From contig OX365956.1 of the NCBI GenBank assembly GCA_947247005.1, positions 14,900,089 through 14,964,088 of the forward strand: a stretch of 64,000 nucleotides of DNA, read 5' to 3'. The notes under the pieces were generated by a model that saw only the letters and a list, made by a program, of their open reading frames with translations, did no database searches and was not told where the DNA came from. How positions within the stretch are numbered: the first letter of the stretch is position 1; each line of letters begins with the position of its first letter. This DNA comes from Spisula solida (taxonomy: Eukaryota; Mollusca; Bivalvia; Venerida; Mactridae). Positions 12,056-24,270 of this stretch are shown piece after piece. Made by a program: the position numbers and the translations under genes.

Positions 12056-12650
12056 TTTATATTCTGATTCGCAGAGTAAATTTCCGATTCGTAGAGATAA
12101 TTGTGAATGATGATATATGAGAAAATATACAATTTATATGCTGTAATTACTCCAAATAGCCAGTAGGAAGATACATATAAAATCTCCGATGCACCAACAT
12201 AGAAGATTTCCGATTCGCAGGTACATATTACCGATTCGCCATCAGGTTAACGGAGAATTTCTGATATGCCAACATACGATTTATATAAATTATGAATAGA
12301 AAGAGAAAATATATTATTTGAATTGATTCATGAGAAAATATACAAATATACAATTTGTGTAACGTAAATTACATAACAAAAATTGTATATTTGTACTAAT
12401 TACTCTAAAATTTTCGATTCGCCGGTATATTATTTGAATTATGAAATTAGAAATATACAATTTGTATAGTGTAATTACTCCAAATGACAAATGGAATCCG
12501 TAGAGTTGTACATATACAATATGTGAGGCTCCAGTACATAGATATAGAAAATTTCCGATTCGCCAATTGGCAGATAGAGAATTTCCGATGCACCAACGTA
12601 CATATAAGTAACAGTATATATGTGAATGAGACCGAAATAAAGAATACATA
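12050..12650. repeat. dispersed TTTCCGATTCGC motif region
   Basis: The motif TTTCCGATTCGC/T and variants (TTCCGATGCACCAAC, TTTCGATTCGCC) recur at least nine times between 12080 and 12590, separated by stretches of 20-150 bp. Related motifs occur at 15720-15830 (GGCGAATCTGAAA, GACGAATCGGAAA) in the opposite sense. Two overlapping minus-strand open frames here have no family signature. Confidence 0.6.
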
Positions 12651-12659
12651 ATTATAAAT

Positions 12660-13220
12660 ACAATAACCATGCCTTATATATGAACCCCCACATGACATAT
12701 TTCCGTTCAGTAATAAAAACGTTACGGACAGTTTAGTGTTGAGTTTTTGGTAAAAGTAAAGTAGTAGGGGGCGGGGCTTATACATGTATCAGTCACATTG
12801 TAGGTGATAACCAGTGACTGATATAGGTTTTATTTCACTGATAGAACTCCATATCTCATTAGTTAGCATTAAATAAAATTCCTTAGACTATAGATCTCAG
12901 TAGCTAGCCAATCAGCATGGAGAAAAAGTGTTGAATAAATCCCGTATACAACACTTTGCTGTGGTATATATAACAATAGATTGCTATATACAATAGAAGG
13001 CCAAGCAAAATAATTGAGCATAGCTATAATAATGTATACATGCATTTAGCACAGAAAATGTGGATGCCAAACATTTTTGATACCAAGCTTAGTTTAGTCT
13101 ATATTATAACAATACTATATTTTAAACAAGTAACTAATTGGACTTATTAGAATACATGTACATCAAACCTTTCTACATTTGTTCATAATTACTGTCATAA
13201 TATGAGACAACAATTTGGAT
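12660..13220. other. no feature recognised
   Basis: AT-rich, with an imperfect hairpin near 12910-12965 (GTGTTGAATAAATCCCGTAT / ATACAACACTTT type). No coding or RNA signal. Confidence 0.4.
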
Positions 13221-13374
13221 AGATAATTAACCAATTAAGGTATTGCCAACATCTCTGCTGATTGCTGATAACATTATCAGTAGAGGGTGAATGCCGTGGT
13301 AGCTTCTATGACTACAGTACGACCTCTCTAGGGGACATAAGTAGTGCAACAACCTCTGTATAACACAACCTTCA

Positions 13375-13500
13375 AAGTTACTTGAAGTTATTACATGTAT
13401 ATAATTTTGTAAATTCTGTAGGGCAACAACTTCTAAACAATGACCAATATTTGCAGTCCACAAAGGGTCTCACTCTACAGAGGTTGTTCTGTACTATTGT
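13375..13500. repeat. dispersed repeat, copy 1
   Basis: The stretch around CAATATTTGCAG, AAAGGGTCT and CTCTACAGAGGTTGT matches 57730-57825 in the same orientation. Confidence 0.65.
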
Positions 13501-14074
13501 GTCTTCAATAATTACGTGCAGATTACCCCTCTCTTCTAAGACATCATTTTCACAGAGTAGAACTTAAAACTAACAAAACGATTAAAAGAAAATTGTAGGG
13601 GTTCCAATGGTGTCCGCAGGTGATTGAAGTAAATGACTTTCGTACTATCACAACCCATAATTTACAAATTAAGACCTCACCTCCAAGACCACCTCAAAAT
13701 AAAGACCACTACTTTCTGTCCACTGACTTGCACATTTTTCAACCTCAAATTCACAGTGAAATTGCACCTATATGAAGACCACCTCTTTAACAAGATTGGC
13801 TCAGAATTAACCATTTTTCGTTCCGTTTTCATCTGTTTGCTCTTTGATAGAATGATGCAATCACTCAACATTATTGAGATAAGTTTTTTACAGACCAAAG
13901 AAGGAATTTCATTATTGAGGTTTTACTGTAAATAGCTTAATTTTTCCACTTTAATCTATATATGCACCATGCAACACTTAACATATTAAACCAGCACTTA
14001 AATGTACCCTATGTACCGGGTACTGGTCGATTTATAGGCAAAGTGTACCTGATAAACAAAGATTATTTATCTAT

Positions 14075-14195
14075 AGTCTAATCAGATAGAACGGCTCGTA
14101 GGTGTTGATATGGGATTATAATCCTCGTTTCACTCGGAGTTATAAATCCCATATACAACACCTACTCATGTTCTATCCTATACTTAGACCGCGAT
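14075..14195. repeat. hairpin repeat, CTCG apex
   Basis: AGGTGTTGATATGGGATTATAA pairs (imperfectly) with TTATAAATCCCATATACAACACCT in the region 14099-14168; the outer arms add AGATAGAAC/GTTCTATC. The apex reads CCTCGTTTCACTCGG. The right flank (14195-14340) is a dispersed repeat also present at 34030-34200. Confidence 0.75.
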
Positions 14196-14345
14196 AAGCC
14201 GCAAATAGCCAATCACAGCGTAGTATTGCCATCGTCTAAATCCCGTATTCAACACTTTTGCCCTGAATACCTGTGACTTTGATCCTTTGTTGATTTGAGT
14301 AATAAGTACTGAATGTTATTCGATTGTTAGGATCAAATTGCTTGG
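14195..14345. repeat. dispersed repeat, copy 1
   Basis: Matches 34030-34200 in the same orientation, sharing AAATAGCCAATCACAG, AGTATTGCCATCGTCTAAAT and CCCGTATTCAACA. In both places it adjoins a hairpin repeat, although at 34 kb the order is reversed relative to the stem-loop. Confidence 0.75.
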
Positions 14346-15715
14346 TGCGAAGCAGGCAATGCTGCACAATCAACCATCGCTGACGATAATAACTGTCGTG
14401 TATACAAAGAAATATGACGGTGTCACTATATTTGTGTACAACATTTTAAAAAATTCTGACTTGAAACAAGCCGTCTCTCATATAATTCCTTTGCAAATTA
14501 AGTAATGTCGAATAGTATTCATTAAGTATTTAAACCTACTTATTTTGTAATAATAAATAATGTTGTTTCAAAGTGAAATGTTAGCTCTTTTAGACAACCA
14601 TCCGTGTTAAGCGTCCAATATTGCTAAGTGATAGAATACGGCCAGCTGGTATCGTGTATTCGTATTATTTAAGCGGCCATCGGTTTTAAGCGTCCAGCGT
14701 TGCCATGTCACTGCTTCTGTTTGAATATAGCATGAAAGTAACTAAGGTTCAACCCTAATATGATACCTGCCATATTATTTAATTTGACGGAGATGTTTAA
14801 CGTGTCATTTTTACCTCCAATCGTTCTAATATAAATGTATATAATGTATTGGCATTTTTTTCACTTACAAATGTCATATTATTTCTTCAATGATATTTTT
14901 CACATGTGTGCCAATTAAACATGAACAATTGTACATTCCCCGTATATACATGTATACTGTCAACAGCTGCTGTGATTATCACGAACACATGTAATTTAAA
15001 TATGAGTCGATTTTCTGAGCGAGTACTATAAGAAGTCCTTTCATAAAAACAAATATAGTATTTGTAATATGTAATAAAGTCAGCATGAAAATCATCGAAC
15101 TTTGATCAAACTCTAACAAACAAGGCATATATCGCGGTTTTATAAAAGATCAACGTTTTTGGTAGGCAACAAAATAACCCGAGCGAAGAGAACGAATATA
15201 TGCTGGGAATTCACAGTGGGTAATAAAATAAGTTACAGAGAGATTTTATGCGATATGTATCGGTAAAAAATGGAAATAATAAATAGTATTTTTTACAAAA
15301 ACATCAAAAAGGCCCAAAATCTGTTTAAAGCAAATTCTTTCAAATTACATCATTGGACAGATAATATATTTTCATAAACGAAGCCGTTCGCACCCGGATG
15401 ATGTGATTTTTATTAAAATAGTAAACGACCTGACAGTGTAACGACTATTTCCCATTCCTTCTTTATTCTATATGAATGGTAGTGACAATAAAAACATTAA
15501 AAAGGACCAACATGTGTTTATTTTATTTTTCCAAATTAAGACTGCTTGAAAGATGAATAATTAAACTAAATCACCCCGTTTGCGTACAGTCGATAGTTAT
15601 AACGGTTATTAATTTATAATCGTTTTTCTAAATCTCCACTCTGTAACTCTATATAGATCTGAGCGTCTTATCTGTCGCTCTCCATGGGACCCAAAGTTGG
15701 ACATGTTCTCCATCA
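14345..15715. other. no feature recognised
   Basis: AT-rich sequence without supported coding regions, RNA signals or clear repeats. It may belong to the interior of the outer inverted-repeat element. Confidence 0.4.
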
Positions 15716-15954
15716 ACCTATTGGCGAATCTGAAATTTTCTCTCTTTGAATCGGACATTTTCTCTCTACTAAACGAAACGTTTCTCTATCTATGTACCGA
15801 CGAATCGGAAATTATGTATATACCGAGCTATTTATAGTAATTACATGACATAACTTGTTTAATTTCAAAATATCATAATTCACGATTGAATTAATATACT
15901 AGTACTTAGTTGTTTTATTCCTAAATAGTACATTTTTATTTATATGCTTTTATT

Positions 15955-16262
15955 TATCCTGGCCACCAGAAATTCATATGGGCGAGGACCCCAAGAAGAG
16001 GTTAATCACACACTTTAGTTTTTGGGGGATAGTGCATGATACAGACGATGCCCCAGTTCAAGAAGCATTCCTGGTTCTTTTACGTGCCGATGTAAAGCAT
16101 CATACACGGGTCCTCGCTTAACGTCCCGTCCGGTAGACTTAATAGTTATGTTAGGTGGAAAACACTCAAAAGCATTTCTGTTTTTGACCCGGTTGGATTA
16201 GGGATCAAACCCACAACTCAGAAGTCAGAGGCCTTTACCATTGGACCACGTTTCCACCTTAA
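15955..16262 (-). mobile_element. tRNA-derived SINE, family 2, copy 1
   Basis: On the minus strand the head contains GTGGTCCAATGG (box A-like) and GGGTTTGATCC (box B-like), followed by TTTGAGTGTTTTCCACC-type sequence and a conserved core GATAGTGCATGATACAG (plus strand). A second copy is at 54770-55066. No pairing complete enough for a functional tRNA. Confidence 0.8.
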
Positions 16263-16278
16263 AAATCGTACATTGTCG

Positions 16279-16823
16279 TAGGGACCCTATATATACACAA
16301 GGATGTGTTTCAAGGCGTTAAATCGTGACTTACCTGTCGACCAATCACAGCTGTCCTATACAGAATTGTCGATATTGAAAAACCCCACGAAATCGTAGAC
16401 ACAAAAATGATATGTCGATTATTAACAGATTCGAATATTATAATTGCACTGAAATGAAAGTATGAATTTAGGATTTTCATTATCCAAATCAAGTTAAATA
16501 CCATTCGTTGAAATAGGTGTGATCAACACGCTAATCGCTCTCTTATACACGATACAGGCCATTTTTCAACTTACGGAACTTATTTTTACCATTACATAAT
16601 ACATCCCTGCTCGTGATAGACATAGTTTTATGCATATTAATTAATGCATTTTTTGAACAACGTTTGTATCTGAATTCAAAATACGCCTATTCGCCGTGTG
16701 TTCAGTAACCATTTTATTATTTTTCAATAGTTATATAGTAATTCTCCAAATGTATAAAGGTAAGTTATCTAAATATTACTTTTACCATTACATAATACAT
16801 CTCGGTATATATAGGGTCCCTAG
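16279..16823. repeat. segment bounded by short inverted repeat
   Basis: TAGGGACCCTATATATA at the left is the exact reverse complement of TATATATAGGGTCCCTA at the right. A 20-bp direct repeat (TTTACCATTACATAATACAT) occurs at 16588 and 16785 inside. This may be a small transposon, but ends and duplications are unclear. Confidence 0.5.
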
Positions 16824-16924
16824 TTGGCGCATTGGATATTATTAACTTTTATACTTCCGTTTCGTTACTTTTCGTTCAATTCGTAAAATATTTCCGATGC
16901 GTGTTTGTTAGTTGTAAACAATAA

Positions 16925-17203
16925 CAGTCATGGAATCGGAACCATCGATCTAAAAACGAAATACCTGAAATATAACTTACGACAAGTTAAATGGTAGATA
17001 AATTGATTGTTTCATGTAGTAAAATATATCTAGACCAGATTGCAACCGTTTCCCGGCCCGGTGATGCGTTAAATAGTGGATTCCTGTAGGGGCCGGAAAA
17101 AAGCGTTGCCAACCTGTCTATTATATATAGTAATGACGGGAAGATGGGGAATTTCAAAACTCTGTATTTTGTGAATATATAATTTCTTAGGCCTGTGGTT
17201 TAA
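16925..17203 (-). repeat. right arm of outer inverted repeat
   Basis: Reverse complement of 3579-3853 with few differences, ending in TTCTTAGGCCTGTGGTTTAA. No clear target duplication was seen outside the two arms. Confidence 0.85.
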
Positions 17204-17454
17204 TACGCTGAAATGTTATCGTGTTGCTCATTACAGCGACAGCTTTTATCTTATGGCTTCATTAAAATTATTTTGATTACCATTATTTGTTAACAAGAGT
17301 GTCAACGATGATAATGACCCAAAGCTCAAACCGTCCGATATTTCTTGTCTAGAAATGCGAAACTCACATGCGTCGTCTACAGTCTTGATTTTATACGTTG
17401 TATCTGTTGATTGCATATTATAACCCAAGCTTTACATAGTATATTCATCACACC

Positions 17455-18186
17455 TCATCCCTGACCGTATATATCACGTTCCTGTTCGTATATATCACGT
17501 TCCTGACCGTATATATCACGTTCCTGACCGTATACATCACGTCCCTGACCGTATATATCATGTTCCTGATCGTATATATCACGTTCCTGACCGTACATAT
17601 CACGTTCCTGACCGTATATATCACGTTCCTGGTCGTATACACCACGTTCCTGGTCGTATATATCACGTTCCTGGCCGTATATATCACGTTCCTGACCGTA
17701 TAAATCACGTTCCTGACTGTATATATCACGTTCCTGTTCGTATATATCACGTTCCTGACCGTATATATCACGTTCCTGACCGTTTACATAGATCACGTTC
17801 CTGACTGTATATATCACGTTCCTGTTCGTATATACCACGTTCCTGGCCGTATATATCACGATCCTGACTGTATATACGGTATATCACGTTCCTGATCGTA
17901 TATATCACGATCCTGACCGTTTACATAGATCACGTTCCTGACCGTATATATCACGTTCCTGACCGTACATAACACGTTCCTGACCGTATATATCATGTTC
18001 CTGATCGTATATATCACGTTCCTGTTCGTATATATCACGTTCCTGGCCGTATATATCACGTTCCTGACTGTATATATATCACGTTCCTGACCGTATATAT
18101 CACGTTCCTGATCGTTTATATCACGTTCCTGGTCGTATATATCACGCTCCTGACCGTATATATATATCACGTTCACGACTGTATAT
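17455..18186. repeat. 21-bp satellite array
   Basis: About 34 units of TATATATCACGTTCCTGACCG with variants (TTCG, GTCG, ATCG or ACTG before TATAT). Unit length is a multiple of three and has no stop on the minus strand in several frames, giving long repetitive frames without protein-like composition. A few units are 2-6 bp longer and shift the register. Confidence 0.95.
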
Positions 18187-19391
18187 TTCACGACCACTAA
18201 CGGAAGTTATCGACCGCCAATAAAGCACATACTGTAGTATGTGTCTATATCGATCTGAATCGATTGCATTTATCAAATAAGCGAAATTGTTGTGTATAAT
18301 GACCTTATATTTTGCCTTAGGAGCTCCTTTTTAAATATTGATACTAAATTAATGAGTGCCTGTATTTTATGACACAGAAACACAGCTTCATGTTTGTTAT
18401 TTCGATTCTAATATCACAAATATTGCCTATAGTGTACTAGTTTTTGAGGTTTAAAGGGCTAATCATTGCGCGCTGTTCGAATTTGACACAATTTGAATCT
18501 TATGTGTCGATGTTTATACACGTCTGTTTCATTTGTTCTTTTTTCCGATGTACGATCAACGTCACATACAATGCAGAATCAAGCGATAGCAGAGAAGAAA
18601 CACGGATATTACAACGTACAGTAATAGTTATTACATTCCGACGTTTTACGTTGTACGGGCTTCTACGGTCGTCAAGAATTTACGTGTGCATGGATGTTCG
18701 AGATCAAATGACGTTGATGGATTTAAACAGTTAAGCTGACGTTCATGGAAGTCCTTCAGAATATAATAATGGCATGCATGGCGACTTCACAACTCTCTAT
18801 TACAACAAACCAGCATATGGTATTAGCATAATAAAAATAATTGACATTTTAATGTGTTTTCGCGGCGTCATGGTTAAGGCAAATTTTACTATGATTACCA
18901 ACAACTGATCGTGTCGTAAGCGCCTAAAGGCCTATTCTCCCAGTTAAAATGTTTAGATAGAATGTACTAGTAATGCAGCGTTTATTTTTGAAAGACTATT
19001 CGTAATAATAGTTTTTATATTTGCTTGTGGCGTAAACATTATACTAAGCATCGAGAGATGAGTGAAATACCTTTGTGTCGATATAGTACAACGGGTAAAT
19101 TCTTTTTTGGAACAGCCGTATTTTATCAAGTATTCTAAACGGCAATTTCAATATATAAGAAGGCGAATATCACGTGCTATGTTAGAATTAAAAATAATAT
19201 AACACCTTGACGAAATACGAACCACATAACCTCCACTTTAGAATCTGATATAACAGAAGACTCTTCACACAAGCAATAAAGACAATCATAGTCTTGAAAT
19301 TAGAAACATAACTATTGATTTTCAAGCGAGAAGCAATGTATGATATCATATAGCATACTGTGAGAAAGTGAATTGAAATAAAAAAAACAAA
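18187..19391. other. no feature recognised
   Basis: No repeat, RNA or coding feature is supported. Confidence 0.4.
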
Positions 19392-20369
19392 TACGTGGGA
19401 CGTTCAAAAATAAACAGGACTATTGTGTTAAAACAAGCATGGTTAAACTAAATAAATCAAATTATATACCGTCAGAAATCGGAATATTTTTTCTATGGAC
19501 AGTAAAATTATGAACTAAAACAATTACGCGGTCCGAGAGTTACAAGTGACTAAACAAGGTCACTAACGCTGACCCGGCGCCCAAAATGACGTTGCGCTAT
19601 TTTACAGAGTGTTAGTGCTTCGCATAGGGCAATGAAATACGACGTTTATCGTGATACACTGAGCCACTCACGTAAAGCGTTGGTGAGAATCGTATGTATT
19701 TTTACGGACCTAACATCGAATATCTGGTCAAGGATTCGTACCATGAAACGTTGGTATTTTGAAAATGGCTCAGTATCTGAAGTCACAAACGTTATACGAT
19801 TTCCTATTGCTTCACTGTCTTTCAAAGCTGAACAGTTAACACTAAAGCATTTGTGCCATTCTAAAACTGATAAACGACCCGCAGAACTGTTTCCCATATG
19901 TAGTTACGATAATTTCATACGATTCAGGGGACATAATCATCTTGCTGTTGACAGAACTTGGCGTTTATCCGTCTTTCCTTACGTTCTAGTGACGTTACTT
20001 TTGCGTCACGACGTTGTTACTCTTGGAGTTCAGCTTCGGTTTATTTCAGTAAAATGTCGTCATTTTTGCAGACATCGTCCAACATGCAATGTCATGGTGA
20101 AGTTTGAAAACTAACGATATTATAGTATATAAGATACACCCTAGTACGTAGTCGCCATCAATGCTATTTGGTGGACTGCGCCGGGGTACTTGTTACCATG
20201 GTTTCAAATTTGACTATTATTAGCGGGCGTGATAGTCTAACTCGATAAATCAGATATCGAATTTTCGCAATTGAATTCCGAATCAACTTTTATCTAATAG
20301 TATGTGTATAATATTTAAAAATGTAAAAATGAGGGCCCCAGTCCTGTTTATTTTTGAACGTCCCACGTA
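19392..20369 (-). mobile_element. decayed mariner-type element
   Basis: The 978-bp element is bounded by inverted repeats starting TACGTGGGACGTTCAAAAAT and inserted at a TA. The opposite strand of 19646-19897 retains a frame resembling a mariner transposase N-terminal part. The element is shorter than an intact 1.3-kb mariner and its frame is broken, so it is inactive. Confidence 0.75.
19646..19897 (-). pseudogene. mariner transposase fragment
   Basis: An 83-residue minus-strand frame contains LEWHKCF near residues 12-18, matching the V-F-E-W-H-K-x-F signature that follows the first helix-turn-helix of mariner transposases. Later it has SDTE and the segment VRILDQIFDVRSVKIHTILT, similar to the second helix-turn-helix and linker. 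The catalytic D,D34D part is not recognisable. It lies inside the TIR-bounded element at 19392-20369, which supports the assignment. The longer plus-strand frame over the same bases (19632-20114) is judged a shadow. The family call rests on remembered motifs. Confidence 0.55.
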
Positions 20370-20415
20370 TAAAATAATAGTTTATTTGGATCTTGCATGA
20401 TATTTTAAGTCAACA

Positions 20416-20651
20416 TACAGGGTGTTAAAAAAGTTCGTTCTCAATATTTTAGTTCCAATGTTTTATTTTTCTGACCTCAGAAGAATGTAAAATTTTCAGA
20501 TTGAAATCCAGAGGATACTGCCATTGTTCTTATTCCTTTGTCATTAAATGAAGCTATTAGAGTAAGAAAATAGCATTGTCTACTGCTTTAATAGCTCAAA
20601 TAAAACAAAACGAATTTAAATTTTGAGAACGAAATTTTTTAATACCCTGTA
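20416..20651. mobile_element. 236-bp mariner-like MITE
   Basis: The inverted ends TACAGGGTGTTAAAAAAGTT and (reverse complement of right) TACAGGGTATTAAAAAATTT extend through CGTTCTCAA. Insertion at TA. No coding capacity. Confidence 0.85.
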
Positions 20652-21033
20652 CATGCATTCGGCATAATTATGGCAAGTACTATTCTTCAAAGCACGAGTT
20701 TAGATTTGAGAAGTCAACGCTCATTTCCACTAGATACATGTAATCTTGCAGTGTGTCTCAAAATACATACTACAGTTTCGTGGGTTAATAAAAGTCTTAT
20801 TTTATTTAATATGTAAAAAAAATGAAACACCCATTTGAAAGAGGACATTTCACAATTGTATTCCATATAAAACATCTCAGCCTAGTTTTATCAATGTGTC
20901 TTTAATTAATATGCATCTTTATAAAATATCATGTTTATAAATGACGCCAATTTTGGTACATAACGACGTCATCACGCTTTCTTTGGTTATCTACAATAAT
21001 GTACGATTCGGATGATACATTTATATGTTCAAT

Positions 21034-21576
21034 TTAAAGGGACTGCCTCACATATTGGTGTATTGCAAAATAAAATTGTCAAATATTCGCGTAATTTTGG
21101 TATAGTTGGCTTTATATTCCATAAACAAATACACTGACTTCTAAAATGACTTGAGAAACTTCGGCATTTGGTAGTTATTTAGAATTTTTACATTAAATAT
21201 TCTATAGGGTATTAATACCCTATAGATTTAACACGTCTACTATTACTTAAATTGCCTGAAATTTGTTCGCATTTGATGAAAACGAATCGAAAATCGAACC
21301 AAATACCTCACTGATGTTTACGCTGTAGTTTGTTGATGTTACAGTTCGATCACGTGTGAATTACATAATTCACAATGCATGTTGGAAGGAAACTTAGCGC
21401 TTTTTTTTCAAGAAAAAATACTCAGTGGACGATATCGAGAGTGGTTAAAATTGCTTATTTGCACCAAATATTCCATAAAGCAACCGTCAGTGGCTTTCTA
21501 TTACATCAATACTTGGTTAAGTTGGAAAATCACGATATACAAAATTTTAGCCCAATCTGTGAGGCAGCACCTTTAA
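21034..21576. mobile_element. MITE family D, full-length copy
   Basis: The 543-bp element has inverted ends TTAAAGGGACTGCCTCACA and TGTGAGGCAGCACCTTTAA. A perfect 24-bp palindrome (about 21204-21227, centred on TATTAATA) lies in the left half. Copies at 29613-30143 (reverse) and 60956-61154 (internally deleted) confirm the unit. The two open frames near 21375-21653 are not supported as genes. Confidence 0.85.
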
Positions 21577-22504
21577 CGTCGCTATGCATATTTCGTTTTT
21601 CGTCTTTTTTCAATACCCACACCCCTTCCGTGATATGCCATCCCGCTCTCTAACCACTCCATCTATCTCTCTTGTTTACTATTACACGTACTCTATTTCA
21701 CATCTTTGTGCGTGTACATGCACACACTCTTTTTAATATATGCTGCTACATAATTCGTCATTTTGTTGCGTCATTGTATAAATTGTGTATTGTATTTTGA
21801 TGTTCTTGCGGGCCATGTGACCTTTGAGTTTGAAATAAATTTATTCTTCTTGTATATTCTTCTTTAGTTCACACTTGCAACTCTAACACATACCGGTTTA
21901 TATTTTTTACACCCAATCCTTATAAGTTGCATTCACACACCACACGTATAGTGGATTTAGGTTAGGTGAGAATTGGTAACGTCAGAAAACACGACGATGT
22001 CGTAATTTAACAAAAATTGACGTCGTATCTTAATGTGACATTTTAACACAGTTTTCAAACAAGGTTTGAAAGTTTTATAGGGAATGAACTTTTGAAATGT
22101 GTTTCGTTTTTTAAATTAAAATTAAAAAAGTTTTTAACTCATGAAATTGTAACATATATTTTGAAACATCCTGTAGATGAGCCAAATTCTATAACATACA
22201 ATTTTGCTCGGATGATTGCCTCGAGATAAAGTAACTAAGTATCGTTGAAATTGTTGAATGGACCAACACCTGCTCTCGAATTAGACCGGATGCACGTAAT
22301 TACTTTACATGAATAAGAGAGGTAAATTAATGAACATTATAGAGCAAATTCGCCGGGACTTTGAAATTTGCTCGAATTAGGCCGGATGCTCGAATAATCG
22401 CTGCTCGTATTACCGATGTTTTACTGTATTCATGTTAATTGGCCATGTGCCATAAAACTCAAGAATACATTTCGCGCAATTGCGTATATACCAATGGATT
22501 CGCT

Positions 22505-23250
22505 TGATAACCTTCGACATACAACCTTCGACAAACAACCTTCGACAAACAACCTTCGACATACAACCTTCGACAAACTACCTTCGACATACAACCTTCG
22601 ACAAATAACATTCGACAAACAACCTTCGACATACAACCTTCGACAAACAACCTTCGACAAACAATCTTCGACAAACAACCATCGACAAACAACCATCGAC
22701 AAACAACCTTCGACATACAACCTTCGACAAACAACCTTCGACAAACAACCTTCGACAAACAATCTTCGACAAACAACCTTCGACAAACAACCTTCGACAT
22801 ACAACCTTCGACAAACTACCTTCGTCAAACAACCTTCGACATACAACCTTCGACATACAACCTTCGACAAAAAACCTTCGACAAACAACCTTCGACATAC
22901 AACCTTCGACAAACAACCTTCGACATACAACCTTCGACATACATCCTTCGACAAACAACCTTCAACAAATAACCTTAGACAAACGACCTTCGACATACAC
23001 CCTTTGACAAATAACCTTCGACAAACAACCTTCGACAAACAACCGTCGACAAACAACCTTTGATAAACAAAAAACAACCTTCGACAAACAACCTTCGACA
23101 AATAACCTTCGACATACAACCTTCGACAAATAACCTTCGACAAACAACCTTCGACATACAACCTTCGACAAATAACCTTCGACAAACGACCTTCGACAAA
23201 CAACCTCTACGACAAACAACCTTCGACAAACAACCTTTGACATACAAATG
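22505..23250. repeat. 14-bp satellite array
   Basis: About 53 units of AACCTTCGACAAAC or AACCTTCGACATAC, with rare point changes. Because 14 is not divisible by three and no rotation creates a stop, long frames are open in nearly all registers and encode the same 14-residue cycle (minus strand VCRRLFVEGCLSKV). This is a repeat effect, not a gene. Confidence 0.95.
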
Positions 23251-24000
23251 GGTTCACTGTTCTCTACATTGGCGTCTTAGCCATTAATGAAAGATAAAAG
23301 TGTTATTAAAAGGTTAGTACGTACATCGCATATGACATCTGATTGGAGTTCATTAGTAAACTCGAAACCGGAGGTCCTTTACCAATTAGACAGGGTTAAT
23401 ATTGAATGGCCACGCACTATGATTGTCTTCTAAGTCAAACGCAAAAAAATAGCAAACTAATCATTTGACTTAAACTTTGTACAACATTTATTCCCAAAGT
23501 ACATCTATAGTTAAAGCCACTTTAACACGTTTGTCATCGTTGAACTTAATCTGTCCACACTAATTACCCTTTGCTGTATCAAGGAGGAATTAACTGACTG
23601 AACCTGACACATTCCAAGACGCACGTCATTGCCAATTAAGCTAAGCGGTATTATAAGATTTGAAACGGCAATGAAATTAAAGAAGCATAAAGCAAGTACA
23701 TTATTTGCGTGGATAATTCTTGCTATTATAGTGGATATGTGTTTAAATACGGATTTCTATGTAAAACTATACATTCTGTTAAAGTGCTAAAAACTGTTAT
23801 AAATCAGTGTGGACATACCACGTGGTATAATAGTTATGACGTAGTTTTTGGCTCAGAACGCAAGTAGGGCCTAACATTATGTCAACAAAAAGATAAAAAC
23901 AACCATAAGTATTTTGTTCGTTGACCAATTTTCAGGAGACATTAACTTCGATGCTCAGGCCAAGAATGAGGACTATACATCCATATGTTTTTGCAATATG
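23251..24000. other. no feature recognised
   Basis: AT-rich sequence with no supported feature. Confidence 0.4.
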
Positions 24001-24039
24001 TCGAAGTTTTTGCCCGAAAACGACTCCACTGCTACGTAC

Positions 24040-24270
24040 AGGGGTGTCAACGGGGACAAATTAAAAATCAAGAAAATTGTATTTGGCCGACCATTTTTGC
24101 CAAACAAGAGGCATTCAATGCCATTGTTTCCATAATTAACTTTTATATTAAAAAAATCCTTCAGAGCAGATTAAATTAACCATAACTTTTATTTTGGTCA
24201 GAAGCCATTGCTCTTTCAGTCTTGCTAAATCCGGAATTCCGGATTAATCAGGAAAATTGACATCCCTGTA
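24040..24270. repeat. dispersed repeat, copy 1
   Basis: Shares with 59690-59945 the segments AAATTAAAAATCA, CGACCATTTTTG, ATTGTTTCCATAATTAACT, ACTTTTATTTTGGTCAGAA and ATTAATCAGGAAAATTGACA, in the same order and orientation. Class unknown. The open frames here are within the repeat. Confidence 0.8.

Noticed and set aside
12314..12785. Two overlapping minus-strand frames of 112 and 118 residues
   Set aside because: Hydrophobic by AT-richness only; no splice structure or motif; the region is made of dispersed short motifs.
17448..18197. Long repetitive open frames on the minus strand
   Set aside because: They follow from the 21-bp satellite; no initiation context, splice sites or non-repeat protein sequence.
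19632..20114. 160-residue plus-strand open frame
   Set aside because: It lies within the mariner relic, antisense to the transposase-like frame, and shows no family signature.
22430..23203. 257-residue minus-strand open frame and related plus-strand frame of 215 residues
   Set aside because: Both are products of the 14-bp satellite, which has no stop in any register; composition is purely repetitive.
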